The notes: generated by a model from the letters alone, not told the origin. 64,000 nt of DNA from an uncultured Alistipes sp. (GCA_947591475.1 CANQDE010000001.1:434001-498000), one strand, 5' to 3'. Shown: positions 1-8,456, counted from the first letter of the stretch. A program made the numbers and translations.

Positions 1-2
1 TC

Positions 3-107
3 GAATTGGCCGATTCGACGCGGGCCGGTGTCTTCAAACCCGTGTACGATGACAAACAGACGAGTTCGACGCTGATGCTGTTGATGCCGATGATGTTGAA
101 CGATTAA
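3..107 (+). CDS. dnaN: DNA polymerase III beta subunit (sliding clamp), C-terminal end only
   Basis: Only the last 34 codons are in the window; the gene enters from the left edge and stops with TAA at 105-107. The visible end contains the core LMLLMPMM followed by LND, matching the C-terminal beta strand of Bacteroidota DnaN (the family ends in a VMPMRL-like strand in E. coli). DnaN is the ring-shaped processivity clamp of the replicative polymerase. A proofreading-type exonuclease gene starts 12 bases later on the same strand, which fits a replication context. The call rests on a short tail, so it is good but not certain. Confidence 0.7.
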   Translation, partial: ELADSTRAGVFKPVYDDKQTSSTLMLLMPMMLND

Positions 108-119
108 CGTGCAGACGGC

Positions 120-887
120 ATGAATTTGAATCTCAAACGCCCGATCGTCTTCTTCGACCTCGAAACCACGGGCGTGGATACCTCGCGGGATCGGATCGTC
201 GAGATTTCGATGATTAAGGTCATGCCCGACGGCGAGGAGATCGTCAAGACGCGGCGGCTCAACCCACAGATGCCGATACCTCCGGAATCGACGGCGATAC
301 ACGGCATCAAGGACGAGGATGTGAAAGATTGTCCGACGTTCGCCCAGATTGCCAAATCGCTCGAAGCATTTTTGGTGGGGTGCGATTTCGGCGGCTTCAA
401 TTCCAACCGCTTCGATTTGCCGGTTTTGGTCGAGGAGTTCCTGCGGGTCGGCATCGACGTGGATTTCAAACGGCGCCGTTTCATCGACGTACAGAACATC
501 TTTCATAAGAAAGAGCAGCGTACGTTGGTCGCAGCCTATAAATTCTATTGCGATCGGGACTTGAACGATGCCCACTCCGCCGAAGCCGACACGCGCGCGA
601 CGTATGAAGTGTTGAAAGCCCAGTTGGATCGTTATCCCGATTTGGCCAACGATGTCGATGCTCTGGCCGATTTTTCGGCACGCGGTTCGGCGGCGGATTA
701 TGCCGGACGAATCCTTTACAATGACAAGGGAACGGAAATTTTCGGGTTCGGCAAGTACAAAGGCCGTTCCGTGGAGGAGGTTTTCCGCATCGAGCCGAGC
801 TATTATGCGTGGATGATGAATGGTGATTTTCCGCTCTACACGAAAAAGGTCATTACCGAAATCCGGATGCGTTCAAAAACGAAATAG
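120..887 (+). CDS. DEDDh 3'-5' exonuclease, DNA polymerase III epsilon-like, with C-terminal DUF3820-type domain
   Basis: This 255-residue protein is a 3'-5' exonuclease of the DnaQ/epsilon superfamily. The ExoI motif FFDLETTG gives metal-binding Asp13 and Glu15, ExoII has Asp99 in NRFDLP, and ExoIII gives His152 and Asp157 in AHSAEAD, so all DEDDh residues are present. After the nuclease domain (about 8-175) a separate C-terminal module (about 205-245) with FGKYKGRSVEEV and YYAWM resembles DUF3820, a small domain often attached to such nucleases in this phylum. It follows dnaN closely and is followed 2 bases later by the LysM gene, so co-transcription is likely. It may be the replicative proofreader or a repair exonuclease; the sequence does not decide. 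Confidence 0.88.
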   Translation: MNLNLKRPIVFFDLETTGVDTSRDRIVEISMIKVMPDGEEIVKTRRLNPQMPIPPESTAIHGIKDEDVKDCPTFAQIAKSLEAFLVGCDFGGFNSNRFDLPVLVEEFLRVGIDVDFKRRRFIDVQNIFHKKEQRTLVAAYKFYCDRDLNDAHSAEADTRATYEVLKAQLDRYPDLANDVDALADFSARGSAADYAGRILYNDKGTEIFGFGKYKGRSVEEVFRIEPSYYAWMMNGDFPLYTKKVITEIRMRSKTK

Positions 888-889
888 CG

Positions 890-2731
890 ATGAAGCGGAT
901 TTGCACAACGGTTTTGTTGACGCTGTGGGCGCTCGGCGCTTGGGCGATTGCGGAGAAGTCGCAGACGATCGTCTATATCAACGGTTCGAAATACTACGTC
1001 CATACCGTGCAGAAAGGCGAGACGCTCTATGCCTTGTCCAAGACGTACGGGGTCAGCGAACAGGTGATTTTGTCGAATAATCCTTCGGCCGCCGGCGGAC
1101 TGAAAGTGTCGTCGAACATCCGGATTCCCTATATCGCGCCATCGGAACCGGCCGACCGGCCCTCCGAGCGGAAAATCCGCAAAACATTCGATCGGCATAT
1201 CGTCGCGAGGGGCGAGACGTTCTATTCCATCTCCCGCCGTTACGAAATTCCGGTCGGGACGTTGATGGCCGATAATCCGAGCGTCGATCCGGCGCATTTG
1301 CATACCGGAGAACCGTTGTTGATCCGCAAAACGCAAATCGGGACGGAAGACGCTGCCGGTTCGCAGGCGCAGTGGGAGGAGTATCGCGACCGGCTCAACA
1401 GCATTTCCGGCGATACGGTCGTTTATCATATCGTGCAGAAAGGCGATACGTTTTACTCCTTGTCGCGGCGCTTCGACATTACGGAGCAGCGGCTCAGCGA
1501 GATGAACAACGGTCTGAAAGCAGCCGATTTGAAGTTGGGCGCCATGATTCGGGTGCCGGGCGCACGGTCGGAAGAAAAGGTGTCGCCGGTCGAACCGAAA
1601 GATTCGATCGCCGTTGACCAACATGACCGACAGCCGCTTCGACCGGTGCCTCAAATGGTATTTCGGGCTTTGCCGGCGAAACAGCCGTTGCAGGTCGCTT
1701 TGTTGCTGCCCATCGAAGTCGGTGGCGAGACGAACTCCAATTATTTGGAGTTTTATCAAGGGTTTCTCTTGGGACTGGACAGCGTATGTACCCGTTACGG
1801 TCATTCGATCGACGTAACGCTTTACAATACAGGACGCAACGCCGAGCAGGTTCGGTCGATCCTCGCGCTGCCTGCATTTGCCCGCACGCAGTTGATTGTC
1901 GGCCCCGTTTATGAGGAGGCGGGGTTGCAGGAGGTCGTAAAATTTGCCGAACGACGGGAGATTCCGGTCGTTTCGCCATTGGCGCATATCGCGAAAACGA
2001 ATAGCGATGTGCTGTTCCAAATGGCCCCCGATTCGGTCGGCAAATACGACAAAGTTTCCGATCTGTTCCTCCCCGAAAAACGGGTAACGTTGATCTATTC
2101 CGGTTCGACCGATAGCGAATTCGAACGGGAAATGCTCGCTTGTCTGGGCGGACGCTCTTGCCAGCGGTTCGATTACAAATACGAACACGGCACAGCCCGT
2201 CAAGAAGGTTCGTCGAGCGACCTTACCCCGTTGCTTGAGAACGAAGACGATAATGTGCTGATTATCCTATCGGACAACGAGGTGGATGTGGATCGGATTT
2301 TGGCGGGTATCGCTTCGGCGGATACCAATTTGCGGGCTCGGGGGCGCACGACGCCCCGTTTCACGGTGTTGGGCAATGCGCGTTGGAACCGTTACAACAA
2401 CATCGACCGGTCGATGTTCTTCAAAGATCATGTAACCTTCCTTTCGACCTACCATGCGAAACGCGATGTTCAGGTCGTGCGCGATTTCGATAGCGCTTAT
2501 ATTCGTGCTTTTGGCGTGCTGCCGACGTTGTATGCTTATCGCGGATACGATGTGGCGTTGATTTTCTGCCCGGCCATGTACAACGACATCGAATACGAAA
2601 TGGAGGGGCGCCGATACCTCCCGTTGCAGACCGCCTATCGGTTCGAACAGTCCGATCCGAATGCCAATCATGTCAATACGAATTGGGTGCGGGTCGATTA
2701 CAACCCCGATTTCACGATAACCATCGAATAA
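890..2731 (+). CDS. Secreted protein with three LysM domains and a periplasmic-binding-protein-like domain
   Basis: A 613-residue exported protein. An N-terminal signal peptide (about 1-21, hydrophobic TVLLTLWALGAWA) is followed by three LysM peptidoglycan-binding repeats at about 36-82, 102-148 and 179-224, each with the VQKGET/ARGET/VQKGDT opening and an N-terminal tyrosine or phenylalanine pair. A linker leads to a type-I periplasmic-binding-like domain (about 265-613; starts QVALLLPIE, later LIVGPVYEEA and VVSPLAH). The architecture is common in Bacteroidota and usually labelled amino acid ABC transporter substrate-binding-like, but no transporter genes are adjacent. The LysM repeats imply attachment to the wall in the periplasm. 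Its ligand is unknown. Rex starts 3 bases after the stop. Confidence 0.85.
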   Translation: MKRICTTVLLTLWALGAWAIAEKSQTIVYINGSKYYVHTVQKGETLYALSKTYGVSEQVILSNNPSAAGGLKVSSNIRIPYIAPSEPADRPSERKIRKTFDRHIVARGETFYSISRRYEIPVGTLMADNPSVDPAHLHTGEPLLIRKTQIGTEDAAGSQAQWEEYRDRLNSISGDTVVYHIVQKGDTFYSLSRRFDITEQRLSEMNNGLKAADLKLGAMIRVPGARSEEKVSPVEPKDSIAVDQHDRQPLRPVPQMVFRALPAKQPLQVALLLPIEVGGETNSNYLEFYQGFLLGLDSVCTRYGHSIDVTLYNTGRNAEQVRSILALPAFARTQLIVGPVYEEAGLQEVVKFAERREIPVVSPLAHIAKTNSDVLFQMAPDSVGKYDKVSDLFLPEKRVTLIYSGSTDSEFEREMLACLGGRSCQRFDYKYEHGTARQEGSSSDLTPLLENEDDNVLIILSDNEVDVDRILAGIASADTNLRARGRTTPRFTVLGNARWNRYNNIDRSMFFKDHVTFLSTYHAKRDVQVVRDFDSAYIRAFGVLPTLYAYRGYDVALIFCPAMYNDIEYEMEGRRYLPLQTAYRFEQSDPNANHVNTNWVRVDYNPDFTITIE

Positions 2732-2734
2732 GTC

Positions 2735-3379
2735 ATGGCGAATCTGACCAACATCATTCCCGAAAAGACCATCGAGCGGTTGAGCGAGTACCGTCGTACG
2801 CTGCTCGCCTGTCATAAACAGGGGATTACGCATATTTTTTCGCATGTGCTGGCCGGCATCCACGGCATTACGGCCGTGCAGGTGCGGCGCGACCTGATGT
2901 TGATCGGCTTTTCGAGCGACACGAAGAAGGGGTACGACGTGCAGGTATTGATCGACTATATCAGCAATATCCTCGACAGTCCTACACCGATGCACGTTGC
3001 GGTCGTCGGCATGGGGCATCTCGGACAGGCCATCACCAAGTATTTCAACAGCAAGGGGTTGAAACTGCGCATCACGGCGGCTTTCGATGTCGATCCCGAG
3101 AAGGTCGGACGGACGATGGACGGCATTCCGGTCTATCACATGGACAAGTTCGAAACGACGGTCGAGGAGAACGACATTTCGATCGTCATCGTCTCCTCGC
3201 CGACCAGTGTCGCACCGCAGCTCGTCCTGCCGATTATCAATGCCGGAATCCGAGGCGTATTGAATTTCACCTCCACCCCGTTGAATTTTCCGCAGGGCAT
3301 CATCGTCGAGAATTACGACATTACGACGCTGCTCGAAAAAGTCGCCTATTTCGTGAAAGAGGGCGACAGCAATAATTGA
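2735..3379 (+). CDS. rex: Redox-sensing transcriptional repressor Rex
   Basis: Rex is a dimeric DNA-binding repressor that reads the NADH/NAD+ ratio and controls fermentation and respiration genes. The 214-residue length is normal. An N-terminal winged helix (about 1-80, with TAVQVRRDLMLIG containing the Q-x-R-R-D recognition helix) precedes a Rossmann fold whose GMGHLG glycines are residues 92, 94 and 97, followed by the AAFDVDPEKVG strand and the C-terminal swapped helix. It lies in a tight + strand run between the LysM protein and an FAD synthetase, with gaps of 3 and 10 bases. I saw no clear Rex operator (TTGTGAA-type palindrome) upstream of any gene here. Confidence 0.95.
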   Translation: MANLTNIIPEKTIERLSEYRRTLLACHKQGITHIFSHVLAGIHGITAVQVRRDLMLIGFSSDTKKGYDVQVLIDYISNILDSPTPMHVAVVGMGHLGQAITKYFNSKGLKLRITAAFDVDPEKVGRTMDGIPVYHMDKFETTVEENDISIVIVSSPTSVAPQLVLPIINAGIRGVLNFTSTPLNFPQGIIVENYDITTLLEKVAYFVKEGDSNN

Positions 3380-3389
3380 TTCGTTCGTC

Positions 3390-3950
3390 ATGCGGATTTA
3401 TCGGGGATTCGATGCTTTGCCGCTTTTCCGGCATCCGGCCGTTACGATCGGTTCGTTCGACGGCGTGCATCGGGGACATCGGGCCTTGGTCGAGCGATTG
3501 GTTGCCGAAGCGCTGCAGCTCGGGGGCGAAAGTCTCGTATTGACGTTCGAACCGCATCCGCGCATTACGCTCGGACGGGCCGAAGGGTTGCAGTTGTTGA
3601 CGACGCTCGACGAAAAAGCCGCTTTGTTGGCGGCATTGGGGGTCGATGCGTTGGTCGTGATTCCATTCGACCGGACGTTCAGTGCGTTGTCGGGGGCGGA
3701 TTTCGTCGAACGGATCTTGCTCGGGAAATTGGGGGCCGAAACGCTTGTCGCGGGCTTCAATCACCGTTTCGGACACGATCGTTGCGACTGCGAATCGGCT
3801 GTTGCTGGCCGGATGAAGATCGTGCGGGTCGCAGCCTGCGAGGTGAATGGACAGCGCGTCAGTTCGACACTTATCCGCAAGCTGCTGGCCACCGGCAACC
3901 GAATCGAAGCGGAACGCCTGGCTGGCCATCCGCTGAATTTGAATGAATGA
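3390..3950 (+). CDS. FAD synthetase (FMN adenylyltransferase), single-domain RibF lacking the riboflavin kinase module
   Basis: The 186-residue protein matches the N-terminal adenylyltransferase half of RibF, which converts FMN and ATP to FAD. Visible motifs are GSFDGVHRGH (residues 21-30, the HxGH nucleotide-binding site), TFEPHPR and the C-terminal STLIRKLLATG. The protein ends right after this, at HPLNLNE, whereas bifunctional RibF continues about 120 residues with the riboflavin kinase barrel. The next gene gives an unrelated thioesterase, and I see no kinase remnant in other frames, so this looks like a genuine one-domain version rather than a recent frameshift. The flavin kinase must then be elsewhere. 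It sits in the rex operon, an apt place for a redox cofactor enzyme. Confidence 0.82.
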   Translation: MRIYRGFDALPLFRHPAVTIGSFDGVHRGHRALVERLVAEALQLGGESLVLTFEPHPRITLGRAEGLQLLTTLDEKAALLAALGVDALVVIPFDRTFSALSGADFVERILLGKLGAETLVAGFNHRFGHDRCDCESAVAGRMKIVRVAACEVNGQRVSSTLIRKLLATGNRIEAERLAGHPLNLNE

Positions 3951-3996
3951 GTCGATTTTCTTCGGAAGGTCGAGCGAACCGATCGAACAAAACGCT

Positions 3997-4410
3997 ATGA
4001 TTTCATACGATTGCAAAATACGGGTTTGGTACAAGCATACCGACCAGATGGGCATCTGCCATCATTCGAATTACATCTGTTATTACGAGGCGGCCCGCAG
4101 CGAATTGATGCGCTGGCTCGGGCTTTCGTTCTCCGAGGTCGAACGGCGCGGAATCATGATGCCGATTTTGGAGGTGCAGTCGAAATACTTGCGACCGGCG
4201 TATTATGACGAGTTGTTGATCGTGCGCATTCGGTTGAAGGAGCGGCCGACTGCCCGCATCAATTTCTATTACGAGATTTATAACGAGCAGGGGCAGTTGC
4301 TCAATACCGGCATGACCCAGTTGGGATTTATCCATAGCGACACGCGCCGTCCGTGCCGATGTCCGGATTGGTTCGCGGCGCTGCTCGACGGCCATTGGGT
4401 GGAAGAATAA
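3997..4410 (+). CDS. Acyl-CoA thioesterase, 4HBT/YbgC hotdog family
   Basis: A 137-residue hotdog-fold thioesterase. The catalytic loop is HTDQMGICHHSNY with the family Asp near residue 15, followed by the long central helix YYEAARSELMRWLG. Members hydrolyse acyl-CoA thioesters in the cytoplasm; the substrate cannot be read from sequence. The frame is open upstream to an ATG at 3943, which overlaps the FAD synthetase by 8 bases and would add 18 residues unlike the family, so I prefer 3997. It is the last gene of the rex run: a hairpin terminator follows at once. Confidence 0.85.
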   Translation: MISYDCKIRVWYKHTDQMGICHHSNYICYYEAARSELMRWLGLSFSEVERRGIMMPILEVQSKYLRPAYYDELLIVRIRLKERPTARINFYYEIYNEQGQLLNTGMTQLGFIHSDTRRPCRCPDWFAALLDGHWVEE

Positions 4411-4416
4411 AACAAG

Positions 4417-4448
4417 GGCGCCTGTTCGGAAAAGACCGGACAAGCGCC
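4417..4448. terminator. Bidirectional intrinsic terminator between the thioesterase gene and htpG
   Basis: A 13-base stem (4417-4429 with 4436-4448, one mismatch and one wobble) with a 6-base loop lies between two convergent genes. A short T run follows on + and a TTGTTTTATT run follows on -. Confidence 0.75.
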
Positions 4449-4468
4449 TTTCGCATTTGCTTCTGCGT

Positions 4469-6529
4469 CTATTTTTCGATCAGCGAAATCGAACGCTGGA
4501 TGAAGTCCGTCAGATTTTTGCCCTTCAACATGCCGTTCGTCAGCAAGGCCAGGTCGATAATCTGTTTGACCAGCTTGTTCTCGGAGCCGATCTGCGTCAG
4601 CCGTTGATTCCGTTCGTCGCGTAAGGTAACGACCTTCTTCGACAACTCCTCGCGGGTCGATTTCTCCTCGGGCGTGAAATCCGCCTCTTTTTTGTCTTTG
4701 ACGACCTCTTCGAACCGTTTCTCCTCGGCGACTGCCGCGTCGATCTTTTTGGTGATTGATTTCAATTTGTCGCCGTACGCACTTTCGGCATCGGCCAGAA
4801 TCCGAGCGACGATGGGGTGGTTGCCGTTCACCGCGATGGTGAAATGTTCGGGCATCTGTCCGTAGAACTGGCTCATGCCGCCACCGCCCATAGCCGCCAT
4901 TTCTTTCATGCGGCGCATGAATTCGTTTTGCGTGATGACGACCGGCGCTTCGTCGGGCTCCATCGCCTCGAACGAGATGTTATATTGGATCTTTTCGTCC
5001 TTCGGCATTTGGCTTTCGAATACCGGCCGCAGAATCTCCTGCTGCGCTTCGGTCAGCGACATTTTGACATTCTCCTCTTTCTGGATCAGCTTTTCGATGA
5101 CATCGCTATCCACGCGCACGAAGCGGCTTCCTTGGTTCTTCGATTCGTACCAGTTGACGTAATGGCTGTCCAACTGCCCGTTCATGACCAACACGTCGTA
5201 GCCCTTGGCCTTGGCCGCCTCGACGAACGTATGTTTCTCGACGGGATCGTCGACATAGAGGAAAATGGTCGTTTTGTTCTTGTCCGTCTGGGTCTCCTTG
5301 ACCTTTTCGAGATACTCCTTCGCGGTGTAGTATTTGTTTTCGATGTTCTTCCACAGCATGAAGTTTTCGGCCTTTTCGGCGAACTTCTCGTCGGTCAGGA
5401 TGCCGTACTGGATGAAAATTTTCAGATCGTCCCACTTCGCTTCGTAGTCGGGGCGCATCGTCGAGAACAACTCTTGCAGACGGTCGGCGACCTTGCGGGT
5501 GATGTAGCTCGAAATTTTCTTGACATTGGCATCGCTTTGCAGATAGCTGCGCGATACGTTCAGCGGAATATCGGGCGAGTCGATGACCCCGTGCAACAAC
5601 GTCAGATATTCCGGAACGATCCCTTCGACCTGATCGGTTACATAAACTTGATTGGAATAGAGCTGGATTTTATTCTTCTGAATCTCGAAATTGTTGTGGA
5701 TTTTCGGGAAATAGAGGATGCCGGTCAGATGGAACGGATAGTCGATGTTCAGATGGATGTAGAACAGCGGTTCGTCGCTCATCGGGTAGAGTTCGCGGTA
5801 GAACTCCTTGTATTGTTCCTCGGTAATGTCGGCCGGCTTGCGCGTCCAGAGCGGATCGACGTCGTTGATGACGTTGTCTTTCTCCGTATCGACGTATTTG
5901 CCGTCCTTCCACTCTTTCACCTTGCCGAATACGATGGGAATCGGCAGGAATCGGCAATATTTGCGCAATAAATCCTGTACTTTTTCGCTTTCAGCGTACT
6001 CCGACGTATCTTCGGAAAGATGCAGCACGATGGTCGTACCGCGGTCATGCGCTTCGTCGGTCTCCTCCATCTCGAATTCCGGCGTGCCCGTGCAGCTCCA
6101 ATGCACGGTTTTGGCCCCTTCCTTGTACGATCGGGTGATGATCTCCACCTTGTCCGATACCATGAACGAGGAGTAAAATCCCAGACCGAAGTGGCCGATG
6201 ATCGCCTGGTTCTTGTACTTCTCCATGAACTCCTCGGCGCCCGAGAAGGCGATTTGGTTGATATAACGATCAACTTCGTCGGCAGTCATGCCGATTCCTC
6301 GGTCGGTTACGGTCAGCGTTTTTTTCTCCTTGTCGACGGCGACGTGGATGGAGAGGTCGCCGAGTTCGCCCTTCACTTCGCCGATCGACGAAAAGGTCTT
6401 CAGTTTTTGGGTAGCATCTACGGCATTGGAAATCAACTCGCGCAGGAAAATTTCATGATCCGAATAGAGGAATTTCTTAATCACGGGGAAAATGTTCTCC
6501 GTCGTAACTCCGATTTTTCCGTTTTTCAT
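4469..6529 (-). CDS. htpG: Molecular chaperone HtpG (bacterial Hsp90)
   Basis: Hsp90 is an ATP-driven dimeric chaperone acting late in protein folding. The N-terminal GHKL ATPase shows ELISNAVDATQKL (ATP-binding Asn and Asp), DRGIGM and GHFGLGFYSSFMV. The middle domain has the catalytic-loop sequence RSYLQSD, and the C-terminal dimerisation region ends in a run of Leu and Lys. With the start at MKNGKIG the product is 686 residues, usual for the family. The frame stays open upstream to 6607, but those 26 residues are unlike HtpG and run through a hairpin-rich leader, so 6529 is chosen. Transcription is alone on -, converging on the thioesterase gene. Confidence 0.96.
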   Translation of the reverse strand: MKNGKIGVTTENIFPVIKKFLYSDHEIFLRELISNAVDATQKLKTFSSIGEVKGELGDLSIHVAVDKEKKTLTVTDRGIGMTADEVDRYINQIAFSGAEEFMEKYKNQAIIGHFGLGFYSSFMVSDKVEIITRSYKEGAKTVHWSCTGTPEFEMEETDEAHDRGTTIVLHLSEDTSEYAESEKVQDLLRKYCRFLPIPIVFGKVKEWKDGKYVDTEKDNVINDVDPLWTRKPADITEEQYKEFYRELYPMSDEPLFYIHLNIDYPFHLTGILYFPKIHNNFEIQKNKIQLYSNQVYVTDQVEGIVPEYLTLLHGVIDSPDIPLNVSRSYLQSDANVKKISSYITRKVADRLQELFSTMRPDYEAKWDDLKIFIQYGILTDEKFAEKAENFMLWKNIENKYYTAKEYLEKVKETQTDKNKTTIFLYVDDPVEKHTFVEAAKAKGYDVLVMNGQLDSHYVNWYESKNQGSRFVRVDSDVIEKLIQKEENVKMSLTEAQQEILRPVFESQMPKDEKIQYNISFEAMEPDEAPVVITQNEFMRRMKEMAAMGGGGMSQFYGQMPEHFTIAVNGNHPIVARILADAESAYGDKLKSITKKIDAAVAEEKRFEEVVKDKKEADFTPEEKSTREELSKKVVTLRDERNQRLTQIGSENKLVKQIIDLALLTNGMLKGKNLTDFIQRSISLIEK

Positions 6530-6576
6530 GGTTGTGTCAGTGGTTTTTGAATTTTTTGTTTGCTTCGCGATGCAAC

Positions 6577-6615
6577 AAAGGGTGTGCCAGCACCCTTTTT
6601 CTGCCATTTTGGCAG
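6577..6615 (-). promoter_or_regulatory. Two perfect inverted repeats in the htpG leader
   Basis: AAAGGGTG (6577-6584) pairs with CACCCTTT (6591-6598) across 6 bases, and CTGCCA (6601-6606) pairs with TGGCAG (6610-6615) across 3 bases. Both lie 48-86 bases upstream of the htpG start. The first also resembles a terminator read on +. Their place before a heat-shock gene suggests an operator or a folded leader, but no known heat-shock motif is recognised. Confidence 0.4.
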
Positions 6616-6636
6616 TCGCAGACTGACAGAATGATT

Positions 6637-6667
6637 TTTGAATTTATTAAATCGTTTCTTATCTTTG
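6637..6667 (+). promoter_or_regulatory. Promoter for the 6715 membrane protein gene
   Basis: TTTG at 6637-6640 and TATCTTTG at 6660-6667 match the Bacteroidota vegetative promoter, with 19 bases between TTG and the TAnnTTTG box. The predicted leader is about 45 bases. Confidence 0.75.
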
Positions 6668-6714
6668 TGTAAGAAAGACTTCCGATTTATGTTTTACATA
6701 ATTAACACGGCAAA

Positions 6715-7059
6715 ATGAAACTAAAAATCGAGTTTGCGAACAAGTGGGGCTTGGGGGTCCTTTTCCCGAAAGCCGACCCGTTCATGATGACCTTGCGCTA
6801 CCGGTCTTTTCGCGAGGCTACGACCGCCGCTTTGATTATCGGATGTTTGGGCTGCGTTTTCGGCGATATTTCCGGGCTTGCACCTGCATTCGTTTCTGCA
6901 TGTCGCTGGATGACAGTCGGCTGTACGGCAATCGCCCTGATCGCCGTATGTGCTGATATGTTGGGAGAACTTCGGACACGCCGATTGAACTTCGTTTCTA
7001 TGTTGGCAATCGCGATATTGCTTGCTTATGCCGGATTGATTCTATTCTTCCCGTGGTAG
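6715..7059 (+). CDS. Small integral membrane protein of unknown function
   Basis: A 114-residue protein with no family I recognise. About three hydrophobic membrane segments are visible: AALIIGCLGCVFG (near 37-55), MTVGCTAIALIAVCADML (near 66-83) and MLAIAILLAYAGLILFF (near 95-113). A basic loop (RTRRLN) separates the last two. It has its own clear promoter and its own strong terminator, so it is a single-gene unit standing between htpG (divergent) and the galM operon (convergent). No function is inferred. Confidence 0.65.
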   Translation: MKLKIEFANKWGLGVLFPKADPFMMTLRYRSFREATTAALIIGCLGCVFGDISGLAPAFVSACRWMTVGCTAIALIAVCADMLGELRTRRLNFVSMLAIAILLAYAGLILFFPW

Positions 7060-7070
7060 CAATCTGATAA

Positions 7071-7115
7071 ATCGAAAAGAGCGGGCCGTTCATTGACCGG
7101 CCCGCTCTTTTCGAT
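7071..7115. terminator. Strong bidirectional intrinsic terminator
   Basis: A perfect 18-base stem (7071-7088 with 7098-7115) and a 9-base loop. The GC core is flanked by A runs on one side and T runs on the other, so it works for both the membrane protein gene (+) and galM (-). Confidence 0.92.
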
Positions 7116-7129
7116 ACGTTTGCAAAATG

Positions 7130-8122
7130 TTACTTCGCATATAAATAAAACTTCATCGAGAACGTATCGCCCGGGGCGATGCTGCGGAAACCGGCCGCTT
7201 CGGGATCGGCGGCATTGGGCGCATTGGTCGTCCACGACTGCGGTTCGGGACAGCAGTAGGGTACGTGCCCGCCATTGTTCCAGATTGTCCAGTAGGTCGT
7301 GTGGTCGTCCACCTCGTAGAACGTGCGGACGCCCGTGCGCTTGTTTTCGACTACCGCGCCGCGATAGGGTTTGCCGTCCACGTCGATTTCCCGCAAGGTG
7401 AATCCCGCTTCGATCGGCTCGCAATCCGTAACCTGCAATCCTCCTTCACGCAATTTCGAAAATTGTTCCGTAAGGGGCAGTTTCCGGCCCGTCGGGAGGT
7501 TGCGGTCATCGAGTTCGACCTGCTCGCCGACAGCGACGCGCATCGCGTAATCGCTCGCCTCGCCGCCTGAGAACGGAATGCACAAAGGCGTATGGAATCC
7601 CACGCCGACCGGCATGCGTTGCTCGCTGCGGTTGGTGAACGTTACCTCTTGTTTCAGTCCTTTCGCACTCAATTTGTAAATGACCTTGCATTTGAAGGCG
7701 TGCGGGAAGTGGCGGAAAATGGCATCGTTTCCGGGATTGGAATAATAACGGCATTCGACCAGCACTTCGTCCTCGGTCTCGCGCGCTTTCGAAACGACGA
7801 ACGGCAAGCCTTTGATGATTCCGTGGTGATAGTTGTGCTCCTTTTCGATGGTGATAGGGTATTGGTAGGTGCGACCTTCGAACACATACTGGCCGTCTGC
7901 AATCCGGTTGGGCGGAAAGAGCAACGGCAGTCCGAATATCTGCGGACGGTTTTTGAAGGTTTCGATTTCATCGGCCGCCGGCGTGCGGAGAATCTCGGCG
8001 CCCAACCGCGTATTGGCCAATCGCACGAGGTTGGCCCCTACCGACGGAATGAGCAAGGCCGTGTAGTCGCCCTTGGCGAATTCGACGGCCTGCAAACCGT
8101 TCCAATCTATGCAATGCAACAT
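7130..8122 (-). CDS. Aldose 1-epimerase (galactose mutarotase) family protein
   Basis: A 330-residue mutarotase-fold protein that would interconvert alpha and beta anomers of hexoses. Family features are NRPQIFGLPLLFPPNRI, the catalytic-type His in YHHGIIKGLPF, GFHTPLCIPF and a C-terminal Glu in CCPEPQSW. It is the last gene of a - strand run dnaE-trxA-galM; its start lies 1 base after the trxA stop. It has no signal peptide, so it acts in the cytoplasm. Substrate specificity within the family (galactose, glucose or a phosphorylated sugar) cannot be decided from sequence. Confidence 0.88.
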   Translation of the reverse strand: MLHCIDWNGLQAVEFAKGDYTALLIPSVGANLVRLANTRLGAEILRTPAADEIETFKNRPQIFGLPLLFPPNRIADGQYVFEGRTYQYPITIEKEHNYHHGIIKGLPFVVSKARETEDEVLVECRYYSNPGNDAIFRHFPHAFKCKVIYKLSAKGLKQEVTFTNRSEQRMPVGVGFHTPLCIPFSGGEASDYAMRVAVGEQVELDDRNLPTGRKLPLTEQFSKLREGGLQVTDCEPIEAGFTLREIDVDGKPYRGAVVENKRTGVRTFYEVDDHTTYWTIWNNGGHVPYCCPEPQSWTTNAPNAADPEAAGFRSIAPGDTFSMKFYLYAK

Positions 8123-8123
8123 C

Positions 8124-8438
8124 TTACAGCAGTTTTTCGATTTTCTCTTTCAACGCATCTTTCGAGCAGGCACCGACCTGCTTGTCGACCAACTCGCCGT
8201 TTTTCAGGAAAAGGAGGGTCGGAATGTTGCGCACGCTGTATTTTACGGCGATGTCGTCATTCTCTTGAACATCGCATTTGCCGATGACGACCTTGTCGCC
8301 GTATTCGGTGGCCAATTCGTCGACGATCGGCGCTATCATGCGGCAGGGGCCGCACCACTCGGCCCAGAAGTCGATGACGACGGGTTTGCCGGAGGCCAAT
8401 ACCTCCTCGAGATTCGCTTGGTTGATTGCTAATGCCAT
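8124..8438 (-). CDS. trxA: Thioredoxin
   Basis: A 104-residue thioredoxin with the redox-active WCGPC motif (Cys29 and Cys32) after FWAEW, and the conserved cis-Pro in [12 protein letters not shown]. It reduces cytoplasmic disulfides and donates electrons to enzymes such as ribonucleotide reductase. It is placed 18 bases after dnaE and 1 base before galM on the same strand, so it is probably expressed from the dnaE promoter. Length and motif order are standard. Confidence 0.96.
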   Translation of the reverse strand: MALAINQANLEEVLASGKPVVIDFWAEWCGPCRMIAPIVDELATEYGDKVVIGKCDVQENDDIAVKYSVRNIPTLLFLKNGELVDKQVGACSKDALKEKIEKLL

Positions 8439-8456
8439 AGTGATTCGTTTTTTGAT

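Noticed and set aside
836..2203. 455-codon - strand frame opposite the LysM gene
   Set aside because: The + strand gene has clear LysM repeats and a signal peptide; the antisense product is Arg/His-rich without domains.
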